From JAYQKL01 sp038142705 (GTDB taxonomy: Bacteria > Pseudomonadota > Alphaproteobacteria > RS24), in the NCBI GenBank assembly GCA_965217015.1, contig OZ244224.1:186001-250000 (forward strand): DNA of 64,000 nt, written 5' to 3'. This document shows, piece by piece, positions 1 to 8,845 of this stretch; position 1 is the first letter of the stretch, and every line of letters starts with the position of its first letter. The position numbers and the translations under genes are program-made. The notes beneath the pieces are model-generated. The model did no database searches. It was not told the DNA's origin and saw only the letters and a program-made list of their open reading frames with translations.

Positions 1-552
1 ATTGAGCGTGCCATTAAAAAAAGTGCAGATGCGGGCGGTGATAATTTTGAAGAGGTGCGCTATGAGGGGTTTGGCCCCGGTGGTATTGGCATTATTGTCG
101 AGACGCTGACAGATAACCGTAATCGTACAGCGGGTGATGTGCGTGCCACTTTTTCAAAAAATGGTGGCAATATGGGCGAAACAGGTTCGGTTTCGTTTAT
201 GTTTGACCGTTGCGGGGCGATTGCCTATCCGCCAGAAGCAGCTGATGCTGACAGTGTTTTTGAAGCTGCGATTGAGGCGGGCGCTGAAGATGTTGCAAGC
301 TCTGAAGATGGACATGAGATTATTTGTGCGATGGAAGATTTGCATCAGGTAGCGGCCAGCCTTGAGGAAAAACTTGGCCCGCCGCCATCTGCGGGGATTG
401 TGTGGCGGCCACAAAATGATATTGCCGTAGAGGAAGACGCGGCAGAAAAAGTTCTCAAGCTGATGGAAGCCTTAGACGATATTGATGATGTGCAAAATGT
501 ATATGCCAATTTTGATATTTCTGAAGAGGTGATGGAAAAACTTTCAGCCTAA
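1..552 (+). CDS. yebC: YebC/PmpR-family protein, 5' truncated
   Basis: The reading frame is open from base 1 and its start lies upstream, so about 183 C-terminal residues of a roughly 245-residue family are present. The visible part has the typical YebC segments: GGDNFEEVRYEGFGPGG, then TDNRNRTAGDVR, then GGNMGETGSVSFMF. The family comprises cytosolic DNA- or ribosome-associated proteins described as transcriptional regulators and as translation factors for polyproline stalls; which role applies here cannot be read from the sequence. It lies 27 bases upstream of ruvC on the same strand, the common yebC-ruvCAB order. The GTG at 55 is internal to the family alignment and is not the true start. 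Confidence 0.93.
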   Translation: MERAIKKSADAGGDNFEEVRYEGFGPGGIGIIVETLTDNRNRTAGDVRATFSKNGGNMGETGSVSFMFDRCGAIAYPPEAADADSVFEAAIEAGAEDVASSEDGHEIICAMEDLHQVAASLEEKLGPPPSAGIVWRPQNDIAVEEDAAEKVLKLMEALDDIDDVQNVYANFDISEEVMEKLSA

Positions 553-579
553 GAAGTGTTTGATGAAGGGTAGCGATTT

Positions 580-1110
580 ATGGGTTCACCCCAAAGATTA
601 TTAGGATTAGATCCAGGATTGCGCTTTATGGGCTGGGGGCTGATAGAGGCGCAGAATAATCGCCTGACACATATTGCGAATGGCACAATTGCGACCAGTT
701 CGAAAGCTTCTTTGGCGCATCGCTTGGTAGAACTTGAAGCGGGGTTGGAAAATATTCTGACAAACTATCAGCCGCATGAGGTCGCGGTAGAAAATACTTT
801 TGTGAACCGCGATGGGGCGGCTTCTTTGAAACTCGGGCAGGCGCGCGCCATCTGCTTGCTGGTGCCAGCACGCCATCAAATCCCTATTAGTGAATATGCA
901 CCGAATATGATTAAGAAAACCGTGGCAGGGGCGGGTCATGCTGATAAACAACAAATGCAAACCATGATGCAAATGTTATTGCCGCAAGCCAAACCTGATA
1001 GCGAACATGCAACTGATGCTTTGGCGGTTGCGATTGCGCATGCGCATATGGCGGGCCAGCAAAAGCGGGTTGAGGCGGCTTTGAAAAAACAGCAGGAGCG
1101 CGCATCATGA
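580..1110 (+). CDS. ruvC: Holliday junction resolvase RuvC
   Basis: RuvC is the endonuclease that cuts Holliday junctions delivered by RuvAB during recombinational repair. The 176-residue protein has the usual length. The catalytic acidic set is visible: D11 in LGLDPG, E71 in VAVENTF, and a C-terminal pair H143 and D146 in EHATDALA. The histidine at the third position follows the Thermus-type arrangement rather than the E. coli aspartate. The stop codon overlaps the ruvA start by four bases (ATGA at 1107), indicating translational coupling. Confidence 0.96.
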   Translation: MGSPQRLLGLDPGLRFMGWGLIEAQNNRLTHIANGTIATSSKASLAHRLVELEAGLENILTNYQPHEVAVENTFVNRDGAASLKLGQARAICLLVPARHQIPISEYAPNMIKKTVAGAGHADKQQMQTMMQMLLPQAKPDSEHATDALAVAIAHAHMAGQQKRVEAALKKQQERAS

Positions 1111-1727
1111 TTGGGCGGCTCAAGGGCATTATTGATGATAAGGGCGATAATTGGCTGCTGGTTGATGTCAATGGTGTTGGTTATGTGGTGGAAGTATCCA
1201 GTCGCGTGCTGGCTAATTTACCCGCGATTGGCGAGCCGGTGACATTGGCAATTGAAACTTATGTGCGCGAAGACCAGTTTCGTTTGTTTGGCTTTGCCGA
1301 TGAGCATGAGCGCAGCTGGTTTAAGCTGTTGATGAGTGTGCAAGGCGTGGGCGCGAAAGTGGCGCTGGCCATACAGGGTGTGCTGTCGGCGAATGAGTTA
1401 ACGCAGGCTGTTGCGGCGCAGGATAAAGCAATGGTGTCGCGTGCGCCGGGCGTTGGCCCAAAAGTGGCGCAACGCATTGTACAAGAGCTGAAAGACAAAG
1501 TGCCTGAAGCGATGTTTCAAATGGCGGGAACACAGGCGACACCATCAGGTGAGGCGGCGGTACCCTCGGCGGTGGCTGATGCGTTGTCGGCTTTGGAAAA
1601 TCTTGGCTATGCGCGGGCGCAAGCACATCAGGCGGTGATGCAAGTCATGGCGCAAACTGATGAAGACCGTGAGGCATTAACATCAGCTCAACTCATTCGT
1701 TTGGCTTTGAAAGAGCTTGGTAAATAA
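1107..1727 (+). CDS. ruvA: Holliday junction branch migration protein RuvA
   Basis: RuvA is the junction-binding subunit of the RuvAB branch-migration complex. The 206-residue protein begins MIGRLKGIIDDK, typical of the N-terminal OB-fold domain, and carries the helix-hairpin-helix repeats (VQGVGAKVALAI near residues 75-90 and APGVGPKVAQRIV near 112-125). The C-terminal residues 155-206 match the RuvB-contacting domain (ALENLGYARAQA). It overlaps ruvC by four bases and ends nine bases before ruvB. Confidence 0.96.
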   Translation: MIGRLKGIIDDKGDNWLLVDVNGVGYVVEVSSRVLANLPAIGEPVTLAIETYVREDQFRLFGFADEHERSWFKLLMSVQGVGAKVALAIQGVLSANELTQAVAAQDKAMVSRAPGVGPKVAQRIVQELKDKVPEAMFQMAGTQATPSGEAAVPSAVADALSALENLGYARAQAHQAVMQVMAQTDEDREALTSAQLIRLALKELGK

Positions 1728-1736
1728 GGGCGGGCA

Positions 1737-2837
1737 ATGGTTTCGGAACAAGATACAGACCGGTTAATTGATGGCCATATGCGGGCAGATGAGCATGATG
1801 ATAAAGATGTTGCCTTGCGCCCAAAACATTTGGACGGCTTTATTGGGCAAAAAAAGGGCCGGGATAATCTTTCTGTTTTTATTCAGGCGGCGCAAAAGCG
1901 CGGTGATGCGATGGACCATGTTTTGCTGGCAGGCCCGCCCGGGCTTGGCAAAACCACACTCGCCCAAATTGTAGCCCGTGAGCTTGGGGTTGGTTTTCGT
2001 TCAACGTCAGGGCCAGTGATTACAAAAGCGGGGGATTTGGCAGCATTGCTCACAAATCTAGAGCCGCGTGATGTTTTGTTTATTGATGAAATTCATCGAT
2101 TAAGCCCAGCCGTTGAAGAGGTTTTATATCCGGCTATGGAAGATTATGAGCTGGATTTGATTATCGGAGAAGGGCCAGCGGCGCGGTCTGTCAAAATTGA
2201 TTTGCCTCCCTTTACCTTGATTGGGGCAACCACGCGGGCGGGTTTATTGACAACGCCTTTGCGTGACCGGTTTGGGATTCCGGTTTATTTGAATTTTTAT
2301 GAAGAGGCAGAGCTGGAAGAAATTGTCCAGCGAAATGCGGCTTTGATGCAGCTGAATTTGACCCAAGCAGGGGCGCTTGAGATTGCCCGCAGGTCGCGTG
2401 GCACGCCCCGTGTTGCTGGACGGCTATTGCGGCGCGTGAGGGATTTTGCCGAGGTTGCTGATGTCGCGGAAGTTGATGACCAAATTGCTGACAAAGCATT
2501 GCGGCGGTTAGATGTTGACCAAAAAGGGCTGGACGGGCTGGACCATCGTTATTTGTCTTGTGTGGCAGAAAAATTTGCTGGTGGCCCGGTTGGGATTGAT
2601 ACCATTGCGGCTGCGTTGAGTGAGCCACGCGATGCGTTGGAGGATATTGTTGAGCCGTTTTTGATTCAGCTTGGTTTTGTCGCCCGCACACCGCGTGGAC
2701 GGGTGCTGATGCCAGCGGCATTTGCGCATTTGGGGTTGGCAACACCAGCTGGTTTTGACCAGCACATAACGCATGATGATTTGTTTTCTGATGCTGCTGA
2801 TGAAACAGGTTCAGAGCCAACGGAGACCAAAACATGA
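1737..2837 (+). CDS. ruvB: Holliday junction DNA helicase RuvB
   Basis: RuvB is the AAA+ hexameric motor of RuvAB branch migration. The 366-residue protein has Walker A GPPGLGKT (66-73), Walker B DEIH (117-120), a sensor 1 region GATTRAGLL and the C-terminal winged-helix domain (GPVGIDTIAAAL, then TPRGRVLMPAAF). About 20 extra acidic residues follow the usual end of the family. The ATG at 1737 is the only sensible start after the nine-base gap from ruvA. Its stop overlaps the next start by four bases. Confidence 0.97.
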   Translation: MVSEQDTDRLIDGHMRADEHDDKDVALRPKHLDGFIGQKKGRDNLSVFIQAAQKRGDAMDHVLLAGPPGLGKTTLAQIVARELGVGFRSTSGPVITKAGDLAALLTNLEPRDVLFIDEIHRLSPAVEEVLYPAMEDYELDLIIGEGPAARSVKIDLPPFTLIGATTRAGLLTTPLRDRFGIPVYLNFYEEAELEEIVQRNAALMQLNLTQAGALEIARRSRGTPRVAGRLLRRVRDFAEVADVAEVDDQIADKALRRLDVDQKGLDGLDHRYLSCVAEKFAGGPVGIDTIAAALSEPRDALEDIVEPFLIQLGFVARTPRGRVLMPAAFAHLGLATPAGFDQHITHDDLFSDAADETGSEPTETKT

Positions 2838-3274
2838 TGGGTCGTTTTGACAACGGCATTCATGAACTTGATGTGCGCGTTTATTATGAAGACACTGATT
2901 TCTCTGGCTTTGTCTATCACGCCAATTATTTACGCTTTGCCGAGCGTGGACGGTCTGAGTTTTTGCATCATTGCGGCATTGACCATCAGCATATGCTTGC
3001 CGCTTCGCCGCCACTTGTTTTTGTTGTAACCCATATGGATATTGATTTTAAGGCCCCCGCTCGCATTGGGGACTTGTTAAGTATTCACACTGTTTACACA
3101 CAAATCAAAGGTGCGCGGTTTTTTGTGCATCAAAAAATTTATTGTGGTGAGGCGTTATTATGGCAGGCCGATGTGACGGCGGCGAGTGTGACAACCTCAG
3201 GCAAGCCCGCCCGCCTTTCGGCTGAGTTTATGGATAAAATAACCCCGCATCTTATGCAAAAAGATCATATTTAG
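2834..3274 (+). CDS. ybgC: Tol-Pal-associated acyl-CoA thioesterase YbgC
   Basis: This is a hotdog-fold acyl-CoA thioesterase of the YbgC/FadM family, 146 residues. The family signature YYEDTDFSGFVYHANYL is present, with D22 as the usual catalytic residue and H29 in the following YHANY. Its position immediately before tolQ is the standard place of ybgC in proteobacteria, where the protein is thought to act on phospholipid-related acyl-CoA or acyl-ACP at the inner membrane. The start ATG overlaps the ruvB stop; a second in-frame ATG follows directly at 2837. Confidence 0.93.
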   Translation: MMGRFDNGIHELDVRVYYEDTDFSGFVYHANYLRFAERGRSEFLHHCGIDHQHMLAASPPLVFVVTHMDIDFKAPARIGDLLSIHTVYTQIKGARFFVHQKIYCGEALLWQADVTAASVTTSGKPARLSAEFMDKITPHLMQKDHI

Positions 3275-3371
3275 GTCTAAGTTTGGTCACATTTGGCTGG
3301 TTAATTTGACAAGAGTTAACAAAAAGGCCGTCACTTGCATTTTGCGGCGGTCTTCGCATGGGAGATGTTGC

Positions 3372-4103
3372 ATGGATCCGGTTAGCGGGAGCGTGATTGC
3401 TGAACAGGCACAAACATTGGCGCAACACGATTTTTCTTTATGGGCGCTGTTTTTGCGCGCCGATTTAGTGGTTAAATTGGTGATGATAGGTTTGATTGTC
3501 GCCTCAATTTGGTCATGGGCCATTATTTTTGAAAAAATTATGCTGGTCAAAAATATTGTTACCCGTGCTGATGCTTTTGAGGATTTGTTTTGGTCTGGCG
3601 ATAGTTTGCAAAATCTTTATCGCAAAACGGCGGCGCAAGCGGATCACCCAATGGCGCGGGTGTTTCATGCGGGCATGCGCGAATGGTTGCGCTCTGAACA
3701 AGAAGATAAGCCTCTATCGCAAATGCGCGGCTTGCACCAACGCATTGACCGCATGTTGACAGTGTCCATATCACGCGAAATGGCGCAATTGGAAAAACGC
3801 ATGTTGTTTTTAGCGACTGTTGGGGCGGTGGCGCCATTTGTGGGATTATTTGGTACAGTCTGGGGCATTATGAATAGTTTTCAGGCGATTGCACTTAGTC
3901 GCGATACGAATTTAGCCGTCGTCGCGCCTGGCATTGCAGAAGCCTTATTTGCAACTGGGCTTGGCCTTTTAGCCGCGATACCTGCGGTGATTGCCTATAA
4001 TAAATTCACAACTGATTTGGCTGGCTATGCCAATCGGCTTGATGTGTTTGCAGATGAGTTTTCGAGCTTGTTCTCTCGCCAGTTAGATTTGCAGGATAAA
4101 TAA
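3372..4103 (+). CDS. tolQ: Tol-Pal proton channel subunit TolQ
   Basis: TolQ is the inner-membrane channel subunit which, with TolR, uses proton motive force to drive TolA. I chose the ATG at 3372 because GGGAG lies seven bases upstream and the protein then begins MDPVSGSV, like other alphaproteobacterial TolQ; a TTG 22 codons upstream is less likely and coincides with a TTGACA hexamer. There are 243 residues with three membrane segments: one near residues 30-52, then two after the large cytoplasmic loop (AVAPFVGLFGTVWGIM and the GLGLLAAIPAVIAYN segment). MotA/TolQ/ExbB family. Confidence 0.95.
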   Translation: MDPVSGSVIAEQAQTLAQHDFSLWALFLRADLVVKLVMIGLIVASIWSWAIIFEKIMLVKNIVTRADAFEDLFWSGDSLQNLYRKTAAQADHPMARVFHAGMREWLRSEQEDKPLSQMRGLHQRIDRMLTVSISREMAQLEKRMLFLATVGAVAPFVGLFGTVWGIMNSFQAIALSRDTNLAVVAPGIAEALFATGLGLLAAIPAVIAYNKFTTDLAGYANRLDVFADEFSSLFSRQLDLQDK

Positions 4104-4579
4104 TGGCAGGCGGTGTGCAACAACCATCGGGGCGCCCATCACGCACAGCGCGTCGCCACCATCGGCCAATGAGCGAAATCAATGTCACGCCAATGGTTGA
4201 TGTGATGTTGGTTTTGCTGATTGTGTTTATGGTCGCCGCGCCTCTTTTAACAGTTGGCGTGCCAGTTAATTTGCCGCAAGCGGGCGCGGAAAGCCTGAGC
4301 GGTGATGATGAGCCTTTGGCGATAACCATTCAGGCCGATGGTCAGGTGTTTGTGCAGGACACGCTTATTTCGGCAGATGAATTAATCCCTCGTTTGCGGG
4401 CGATTATGGGGGAAGGCTATGACCAGCGCATTTATGTGCGTGGTGATGAGCAGGTTGCCTATGGGCGTGTTGCGGATATTATGGCGCGGATAAATCGCGC
4501 AGGCTTTGCGCGTGTGGCTTTGGTGACGGAAATGCCACAAGCAAGCGCAGATAATCAATCACAGGAAAAATCACGCTAA
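4103..4579 (+). CDS. tolR: Tol-Pal protein TolR
   Basis: TolR is the ExbD/TolR-family partner of TolQ. The 158-residue protein has a short cytoplasmic N-terminus, one membrane segment (about residues 30-52, beginning SEINVTPMVDVMLVLLIVF, where the aspartate is the conserved proton-carrying residue) and a periplasmic domain. The start shares one base with the tolQ stop (TAATG) and its own stop shares one base with the tolA start, so tolQ, tolR and tolA are tightly coupled. The N-terminal tail is rich in serine, arginine and histidine. Confidence 0.95.
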   Translation: MAGGVQQPSGRPSRTARRHHRPMSEINVTPMVDVMLVLLIVFMVAAPLLTVGVPVNLPQAGAESLSGDDEPLAITIQADGQVFVQDTLISADELIPRLRAIMGEGYDQRIYVRGDEQVAYGRVADIMARINRAGFARVALVTEMPQASADNQSQEKSR

Positions 4580-5484
4580 TGCAGGCCAGCAGTATCCAGA
4601 AAGAACTCGGATTTTCGTTTGGTTTTCATGCGATAATCATTCTGGCTGGCTTGATTTATTTGCCCGGCCCTGATGAGTTCTCGGTTCCGGATAATGCTTT
4701 GCCTGTTGAATTGATTTCAATTGAGGCATTCACACAATTGGTTAAGGAAAGTCAGGCTGAGCCGGAAAAACAGGAAGTGCCAGTCAAAAACCCCCCGCCA
4801 CCTAAACCTCAGCTGAAAGAAAAACCGGCGGAGCAAGTTACCGCTGCTCCGCCTGCTGTGCCGCCCGCCTTAGCTGCAGCAGCAGATGCCATGCCTGCGC
4901 TTGAGCCAGAAAACCAGCCGGTGAAAAAGACTGAAGCAAAAGAAGAATTTGTGAATTTGGTTGCGGCGCCACGCCCAATGCCCCGCCCAGAAAGACGCCC
5001 TGAAGGACGCCAAGAAAGAACACAGGCCGCGCCTGACATAACTCCTGAAAAAACAGAAAAAACAGCGCCTGAAAAGTCTTTTTTGGATACGGCAGCGGTG
5101 CAAGCTTTGCTCGATAAAACACCTGATGAGGTCGCGCCGCCTGTTGTTGAAAAACCGATTGCTGAATATGAGAAGCTAAGTTTAAGTGAGATTGATGCGT
5201 TTCGGGCGCAAATGAAACAATGCTGGACAGTGCCAGCAGGCGCGGCCAATGCCGATGATTTGGCGGTTCGTGTGAGTTTGGGTTTGAATTTAGATGGTAG
5301 TCTTGCTTCTGGGCCCTTTGTTGTGAATAAGGGGCGCATTGGCGATCCGTATTTTCGGGCGGCGGCGGAAAGCGTGTTGCGCGCTATTAGGCGCTGTCAG
5401 CCGTTTCAAATGCCTGCCGATAAATATCGCAGTTGGCAAAAAATGGAACTCAATTTTGACCCGAAAAAAATGTTCGGTGGTTAG
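4579..5484 (+). CDS. tolA: Tol-Pal energy-transducing protein TolA
   Basis: TolA links the TolQR motor to TolB and Pal at the outer membrane. The 301-residue protein has an N-terminal membrane anchor (about residues 11-29, FSFGFHAIIILAGLIYLPG), a long proline-, alanine-, lysine- and glutamate-rich middle (about 50-190) and a C-terminal domain with the TolA/TonB pattern (IDAFRAQMKQCWTVPAG, then AAESVLRAIRRCQPF). The middle is proline-rich rather than the long alanine/lysine helix of E. coli TolA. The two C-terminal cysteines match the usual domain III pair. Confidence 0.92.
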   Translation: MQASSIQKELGFSFGFHAIIILAGLIYLPGPDEFSVPDNALPVELISIEAFTQLVKESQAEPEKQEVPVKNPPPPKPQLKEKPAEQVTAAPPAVPPALAAAADAMPALEPENQPVKKTEAKEEFVNLVAAPRPMPRPERRPEGRQERTQAAPDITPEKTEKTAPEKSFLDTAAVQALLDKTPDEVAPPVVEKPIAEYEKLSLSEIDAFRAQMKQCWTVPAGAANADDLAVRVSLGLNLDGSLASGPFVVNKGRIGDPYFRAAAESVLRAIRRCQPFQMPADKYRSWQKMELNFDPKKMFGG

Positions 5485-5493
5485 GAGGTTGTG

Positions 5494-6861
5494 ATGGCTT
5501 ATCATGCAAAAAAGAGAGGGCGGAAAATGCGGCAATATAAACCCAACCGGTTATTTATATCGCGGTTTTTAATCGCTTTTTGTTTGGTTTTGTTCAGCTA
5601 TTGGCCAGCGCAGGCGGCTTTACGGATTGATATTACGCAAGGGAATGTAGATCCTCTGTTTATCGCCTTAATGCCGTTTCAAGGTGCGCAAGGGGCGCCT
5701 TCAGAAGTTGGGCAAGATTTGGCGCAACTGGTGCAGGAAAACCTTGAGCGTTCTGGGTTGTTTCGTGCCATTGACCGCAAAAGTTTCATACAAACCAATT
5801 TGAAAGCCAATGCGCTGCCAAGATTTGGCGACTGGCGCATTATCAATGCGCAAGCGCTGGTTACGGGAGAAGCCAAGCTGCAAGCTGATGGGTCGCTCAA
5901 TGTGAGTTTTCGCTTATGGGATGTGTTCGCGCAAGAGCGCATGGCAGGTTGGCAATATTCGACTACCCCTGAAAACTGGCGCGATGTTGGGCATCTCATT
6001 TCAGATGCCATATATGAGCGCTTAACCGGAGAAAGCGGGTATTTTTATTCGCGTATTGTTTATGTAGATGAAACGGGCCCCAAAAATAATCGCATCAAAC
6101 GCTTGGCGATTATGGACCAAGATGGATATAACCCGCGGCTCATTACCAGTGGCAAAACTTTGGCCCTGACCCCGCGTTTTAGCCCGACCTCGCAGGAAAT
6201 TACTTATTTGTCTTATGCGCAAGGCCGCCCCCGCGTTTACTTGCTGAATATTGAAACCGGCCAGCAAGAAATTGTCGGTGATTTTCCGGGCATGACTTTT
6301 GCACCGCGCTTCTCGCCTGATGGTAAAAAAATCATTATGAGCCTTGAGCGCAACGGGAATTCAAATATTTACACATTGGATTTGCGCACACGAGTGATGA
6401 AACGCCTAACCACATCGTTGGCAATCGACACTGCCCCTTGTTATGCGCCAGACGGCAGTCGGGTTGTTTTTGAAAGTGACCGCGCTGGCCGACAACAGCT
6501 TTATGTTATGGATGCTGATGGCACAAATATACAACGCATTAGTTTTGGGCAGGGGCGTTATGCAACGCCTGTATGGTCGCCGCGTGGTGATTTGATTGCC
6601 TTTACCAAACAATATAAGGGGCGGTTTCTTATTGGTGTGATGCGCCCTGATGGGTCTGGTGAGCGGATTTTAACGGAAGGCTATCATAATGAAGGACCTG
6701 CTTGGTCGCCTAATGGGCGCGTGCTGATATTCTTTCGCGAAAGCAAAGGCGCATCAGGCGGGCCGTCATTATGGACGGTTGATGTAACTGGGCGAAATGA
6801 GCGCCCCCTTAAAACGCCTGGGTTTTCGTCAGACCCAGCCTGGTCGCCGTTAATTAAATAA
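5494..6861 (+). CDS. tolB: Tol-Pal beta-propeller protein TolB
   Basis: TolB is the periplasmic propeller protein that shuttles between TolA and Pal. An AGGAGG at 5483-5488 overlaps the tolA stop and sits five bases before this ATG; the GTG at 5491 would be too close. A signal peptide is visible (arginine-rich start, hydrophobic FLIAFCLVLFSYWPAQA, cleavage before ALRID). The N-terminal domain (to about residue 165) is followed by WD40-like TolB repeats (FSPDGKKI, YAPDGSRV, WSPRGDLI, WSPNGRVL). About 455 residues, usual length. Confidence 0.95.
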   Translation: MAYHAKKRGRKMRQYKPNRLFISRFLIAFCLVLFSYWPAQAALRIDITQGNVDPLFIALMPFQGAQGAPSEVGQDLAQLVQENLERSGLFRAIDRKSFIQTNLKANALPRFGDWRIINAQALVTGEAKLQADGSLNVSFRLWDVFAQERMAGWQYSTTPENWRDVGHLISDAIYERLTGESGYFYSRIVYVDETGPKNNRIKRLAIMDQDGYNPRLITSGKTLALTPRFSPTSQEITYLSYAQGRPRVYLLNIETGQQEIVGDFPGMTFAPRFSPDGKKIIMSLERNGNSNIYTLDLRTRVMKRLTTSLAIDTAPCYAPDGSRVVFESDRAGRQQLYVMDADGTNIQRISFGQGRYATPVWSPRGDLIAFTKQYKGRFLIGVMRPDGSGERILTEGYHNEGPAWSPNGRVLIFFRESKGASGGPSLWTVDVTGRNERPLKTPGFSSDPAWSPLIK

Positions 6862-6943
6862 TTATACTATTTGCATATTTAAGAAAATTTGTTAGAAAAA
6901 TAAGGGACTTTTATATAGAAGCGAAATGCTTTGAGGAGCTAAC

Positions 6944-7405
6944 ATGGTTCATAAATCAATCACAAAACTGGTCGCAATGGCGTTCGTGTCTTTTACGCTT
7001 GCGGCTTGTGCAACAGACAGCAGTTCAGTCTACGGTAATGTTTCTTCAAAAGAGGGGACAGTGCGCGAACTTGTGCGCAATGTTGGTGACCGCGTTTTCT
7101 TTGAAACTGATAGCTCTGTACTCACAGCCTCTGCGCGCGATACATTAAGCAAGCAAGCCCAATGGTTGCGCTCCAACAGCAATAATCTTGTGATTGAAGG
7201 TCATGCAGATGAGCGTGGAACGCGTGATTACAACCTTGGTCTTGGTGCCCGTCGTGCGAGCGCTGTAAAAGATTTTATGGTGAGCTTGGGTGTTGACCCT
7301 TCAAGACTATCAACAGTTTCTTATGGTAAAGAGCGTCCAGTATCGCTTTGCGCCAATGAGAGCTGCTGGTCTAAAAACCGCCGGACAGTCTCTGTCATTC
7401 GGTAG
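6944..7405 (+). CDS. pal: Peptidoglycan-associated lipoprotein Pal
   Basis: Pal is the outer-membrane lipoprotein that binds peptidoglycan and TolB. The 153-residue protein carries a lipobox LAAC (19-22) after a hydrophobic signal, and an OmpA-like domain with IEGHADERGTRDYN and GARRASAVKDF, the usual diaminopimelate-binding region. GAGGAG lies five bases before the ATG. The 82-base gap after tolB is AT-rich and may hold its own promoter. A strong terminator follows the stop codon. Confidence 0.96.
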   Translation: MVHKSITKLVAMAFVSFTLAACATDSSSVYGNVSSKEGTVRELVRNVGDRVFFETDSSVLTASARDTLSKQAQWLRSNSNNLVIEGHADERGTRDYNLGLGARRASAVKDFMVSLGVDPSRLSTVSYGKERPVSLCANESCWSKNRRTVSVIR

Positions 7406-7425
7406 TTTTTATTAGCTATTGTTAT

Positions 7426-7456
7426 AAAGGGCGTGTCTTCGGATACGCCTTTTTTA
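7426..7456 (+). terminator. Intrinsic terminator after pal
   Basis: GGGCGTGTC and GATACGCCT form a hairpin of 9 to 12 pairs (one or two G-U) closed by a TTCG tetraloop at 7438-7441, extended at the base by A-T pairs and followed by a T run. It lies 20 bases after the pal stop and should separate pal from cpoB. Confidence 0.85.
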
Positions 7457-7582
7457 TATGGCATGTCGAAAAGGCGAATATGGTCTAAGTTAGGTTTTGC
7501 CACATATCTGCCCTTTTTCACGATTATGTATATGATATATTTTAACGGCTTTTGAAAATGGCTTTTAGGGAAAGGCTGAAAA

Positions 7583-8845
7583 ATGATGACGCGTCTGTTT
7601 AAGAATTCTTTTGACTATAATTCTTTTAAGCATAATGGACTTACCAAAAAAGCAAGGCTGATTGGCTTCTTGACGCTGATGCTGGGTGGCTTATTTGTCG
7701 CGCAGGTGCAGGCGCAGGTGCAGGAGACGGAGTCGTTTTTCCCGCTATCACCAGCCTATCAGGAAACAGAGTTAGAGACGAACCCAATATCTGAGGCATT
7801 ACAGGACCCGCTGGTGGATATTGTGCCGGTGGCTGCGGACGCAACTCAAACAGAATTATTGGAACTGACCACAAAACTTGATGCCAAAATGACAACAATT
7901 GAAGAGGCGTTGAGTTTTATCAACCGGCGGTTGGAAAGCCTGCCCTTAGGGAACGCGCTGCCGCTTCAACAAGATCAAAACCAGCAAGAGCTATTGCAAC
8001 GCCTGAGTGAAATTGAGAACCGATTGCTCGATATGGCACAAAATAATAATGTTAATTCTGGCGCGAATTCTGGCGCGCTGGACCAGGCGGGTGTTGCTGA
8101 TTTGCGCCTTAGGCTTGGGCAAATTGAAGAGGTCATGCGCACGCTGAACGGCCAGATTGAAGATGTGTCCTTTCGTTTAACAAAATTAGGCGAGCGGTTT
8201 GAGCAAATTGCAGCGGATACAGAATTCCGTTTTCAAGAGTTAGAATTGGCAACACGCAAAAACGCCTCTTCCTACGCGCAGGCTTCTGCTGATGCGCAAA
8301 CAACAAGCGAACCCCAAGTGCTGGGGACAATAAAGGTGCAAAAAACCGCGCCTATCCAGCAAGCGCAAGAGGCTGAAGCGGCTGTTTTGGTCGGGGAAGC
8401 GCGGCTGGTTGAAGATGACCCGCTTGCTTCGCGCACTAATGAAGATGTGCTGCCCGTGCAAGACCCATTGAGTGTTTATGATGAAGCTTTGCAAAAATTG
8501 CGCATGGGTGCGTATGAAGAAGCGCAAGAAAAGCTGGTTTATTTTCTTGAGTATCACAAAGCCCATAAGCTGGCTGGTAATGCGCAATATTGGCTCGGCG
8601 AAACATATTATGTGCGCCGTGATTATAAATCAGCCGCGAGCGCATTTTTGGAAGGTTATACAACTTTCTCAAAAAGCCAAAAAGCGCCAGACAGCTTGCT
8701 TAAGCTGGGCATGACACTGATGATTATGGGCGAAAAAGAAACTGGCTGCGATGCGTTTGCAGAGCTTTCTTCTAAATTCCCTGATGCGAACCAGTCGGTT
8801 ATTCAACGCGCAGAAATTGAGCGCCAACGTGCCGGTTGCGTCTAA
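7583..8845 (+). CDS. cpoB: Tol-Pal system periplasmic protein CpoB/YbgF
   Basis: CpoB coordinates peptidoglycan synthesis with outer-membrane constriction through Tol-Pal. The 420-residue protein has a long N-terminal region before a hydrophobic signal (IGFLTLMLGGLFVAQVQAQ), coiled-coil segments at about residues 90-220 (AKMTTIEEALSFINRRLE and RLGQIEEVMRTLNGQIED) and C-terminal TPR repeats from about 290 (YDEALQKLRMGAYEEAQEKL, AGNAQYWLGETYY). The start may lie further in, since about 24 residues precede the usual signal peptide. The low-complexity linker of about 60 residues between coil and TPR is longer than in E. coli. Confidence 0.88.
   Translation: MMTRLFKNSFDYNSFKHNGLTKKARLIGFLTLMLGGLFVAQVQAQVQETESFFPLSPAYQETELETNPISEALQDPLVDIVPVAADATQTELLELTTKLDAKMTTIEEALSFINRRLESLPLGNALPLQQDQNQQELLQRLSEIENRLLDMAQNNNVNSGANSGALDQAGVADLRLRLGQIEEVMRTLNGQIEDVSFRLTKLGERFEQIAADTEFRFQELELATRKNASSYAQASADAQTTSEPQVLGTIKVQKTAPIQQAQEAEAAVLVGEARLVEDDPLASRTNEDVLPVQDPLSVYDEALQKLRMGAYEEAQEKLVYFLEYHKAHKLAGNAQYWLGETYYVRRDYKSAASAFLEGYTTFSKSQKAPDSLLKLGMTLMIMGEKETGCDAFAELSSKFPDANQSVIQRAEIERQRAGCV

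Noticed and set aside
2212..2859. Minus-strand frame of 215 codons inside ruvB
   Set aside because: Shadow of a strongly conserved gene; the translated peptide is rich in His, Gln and Pro with no family features.
3306..3341. Promoter at TTGACA before tolQ
   Set aside because: The hexamer is perfect, but no acceptable -10 element lies 16-18 bases downstream, and the upstream genes overlap, so read-through is as likely.
4809..5339. Long minus-strand frame of 176 codons inside tolA
   Set aside because: Low-complexity shadow of the proline/alanine-rich TolA middle region, without ribosome site or family match.
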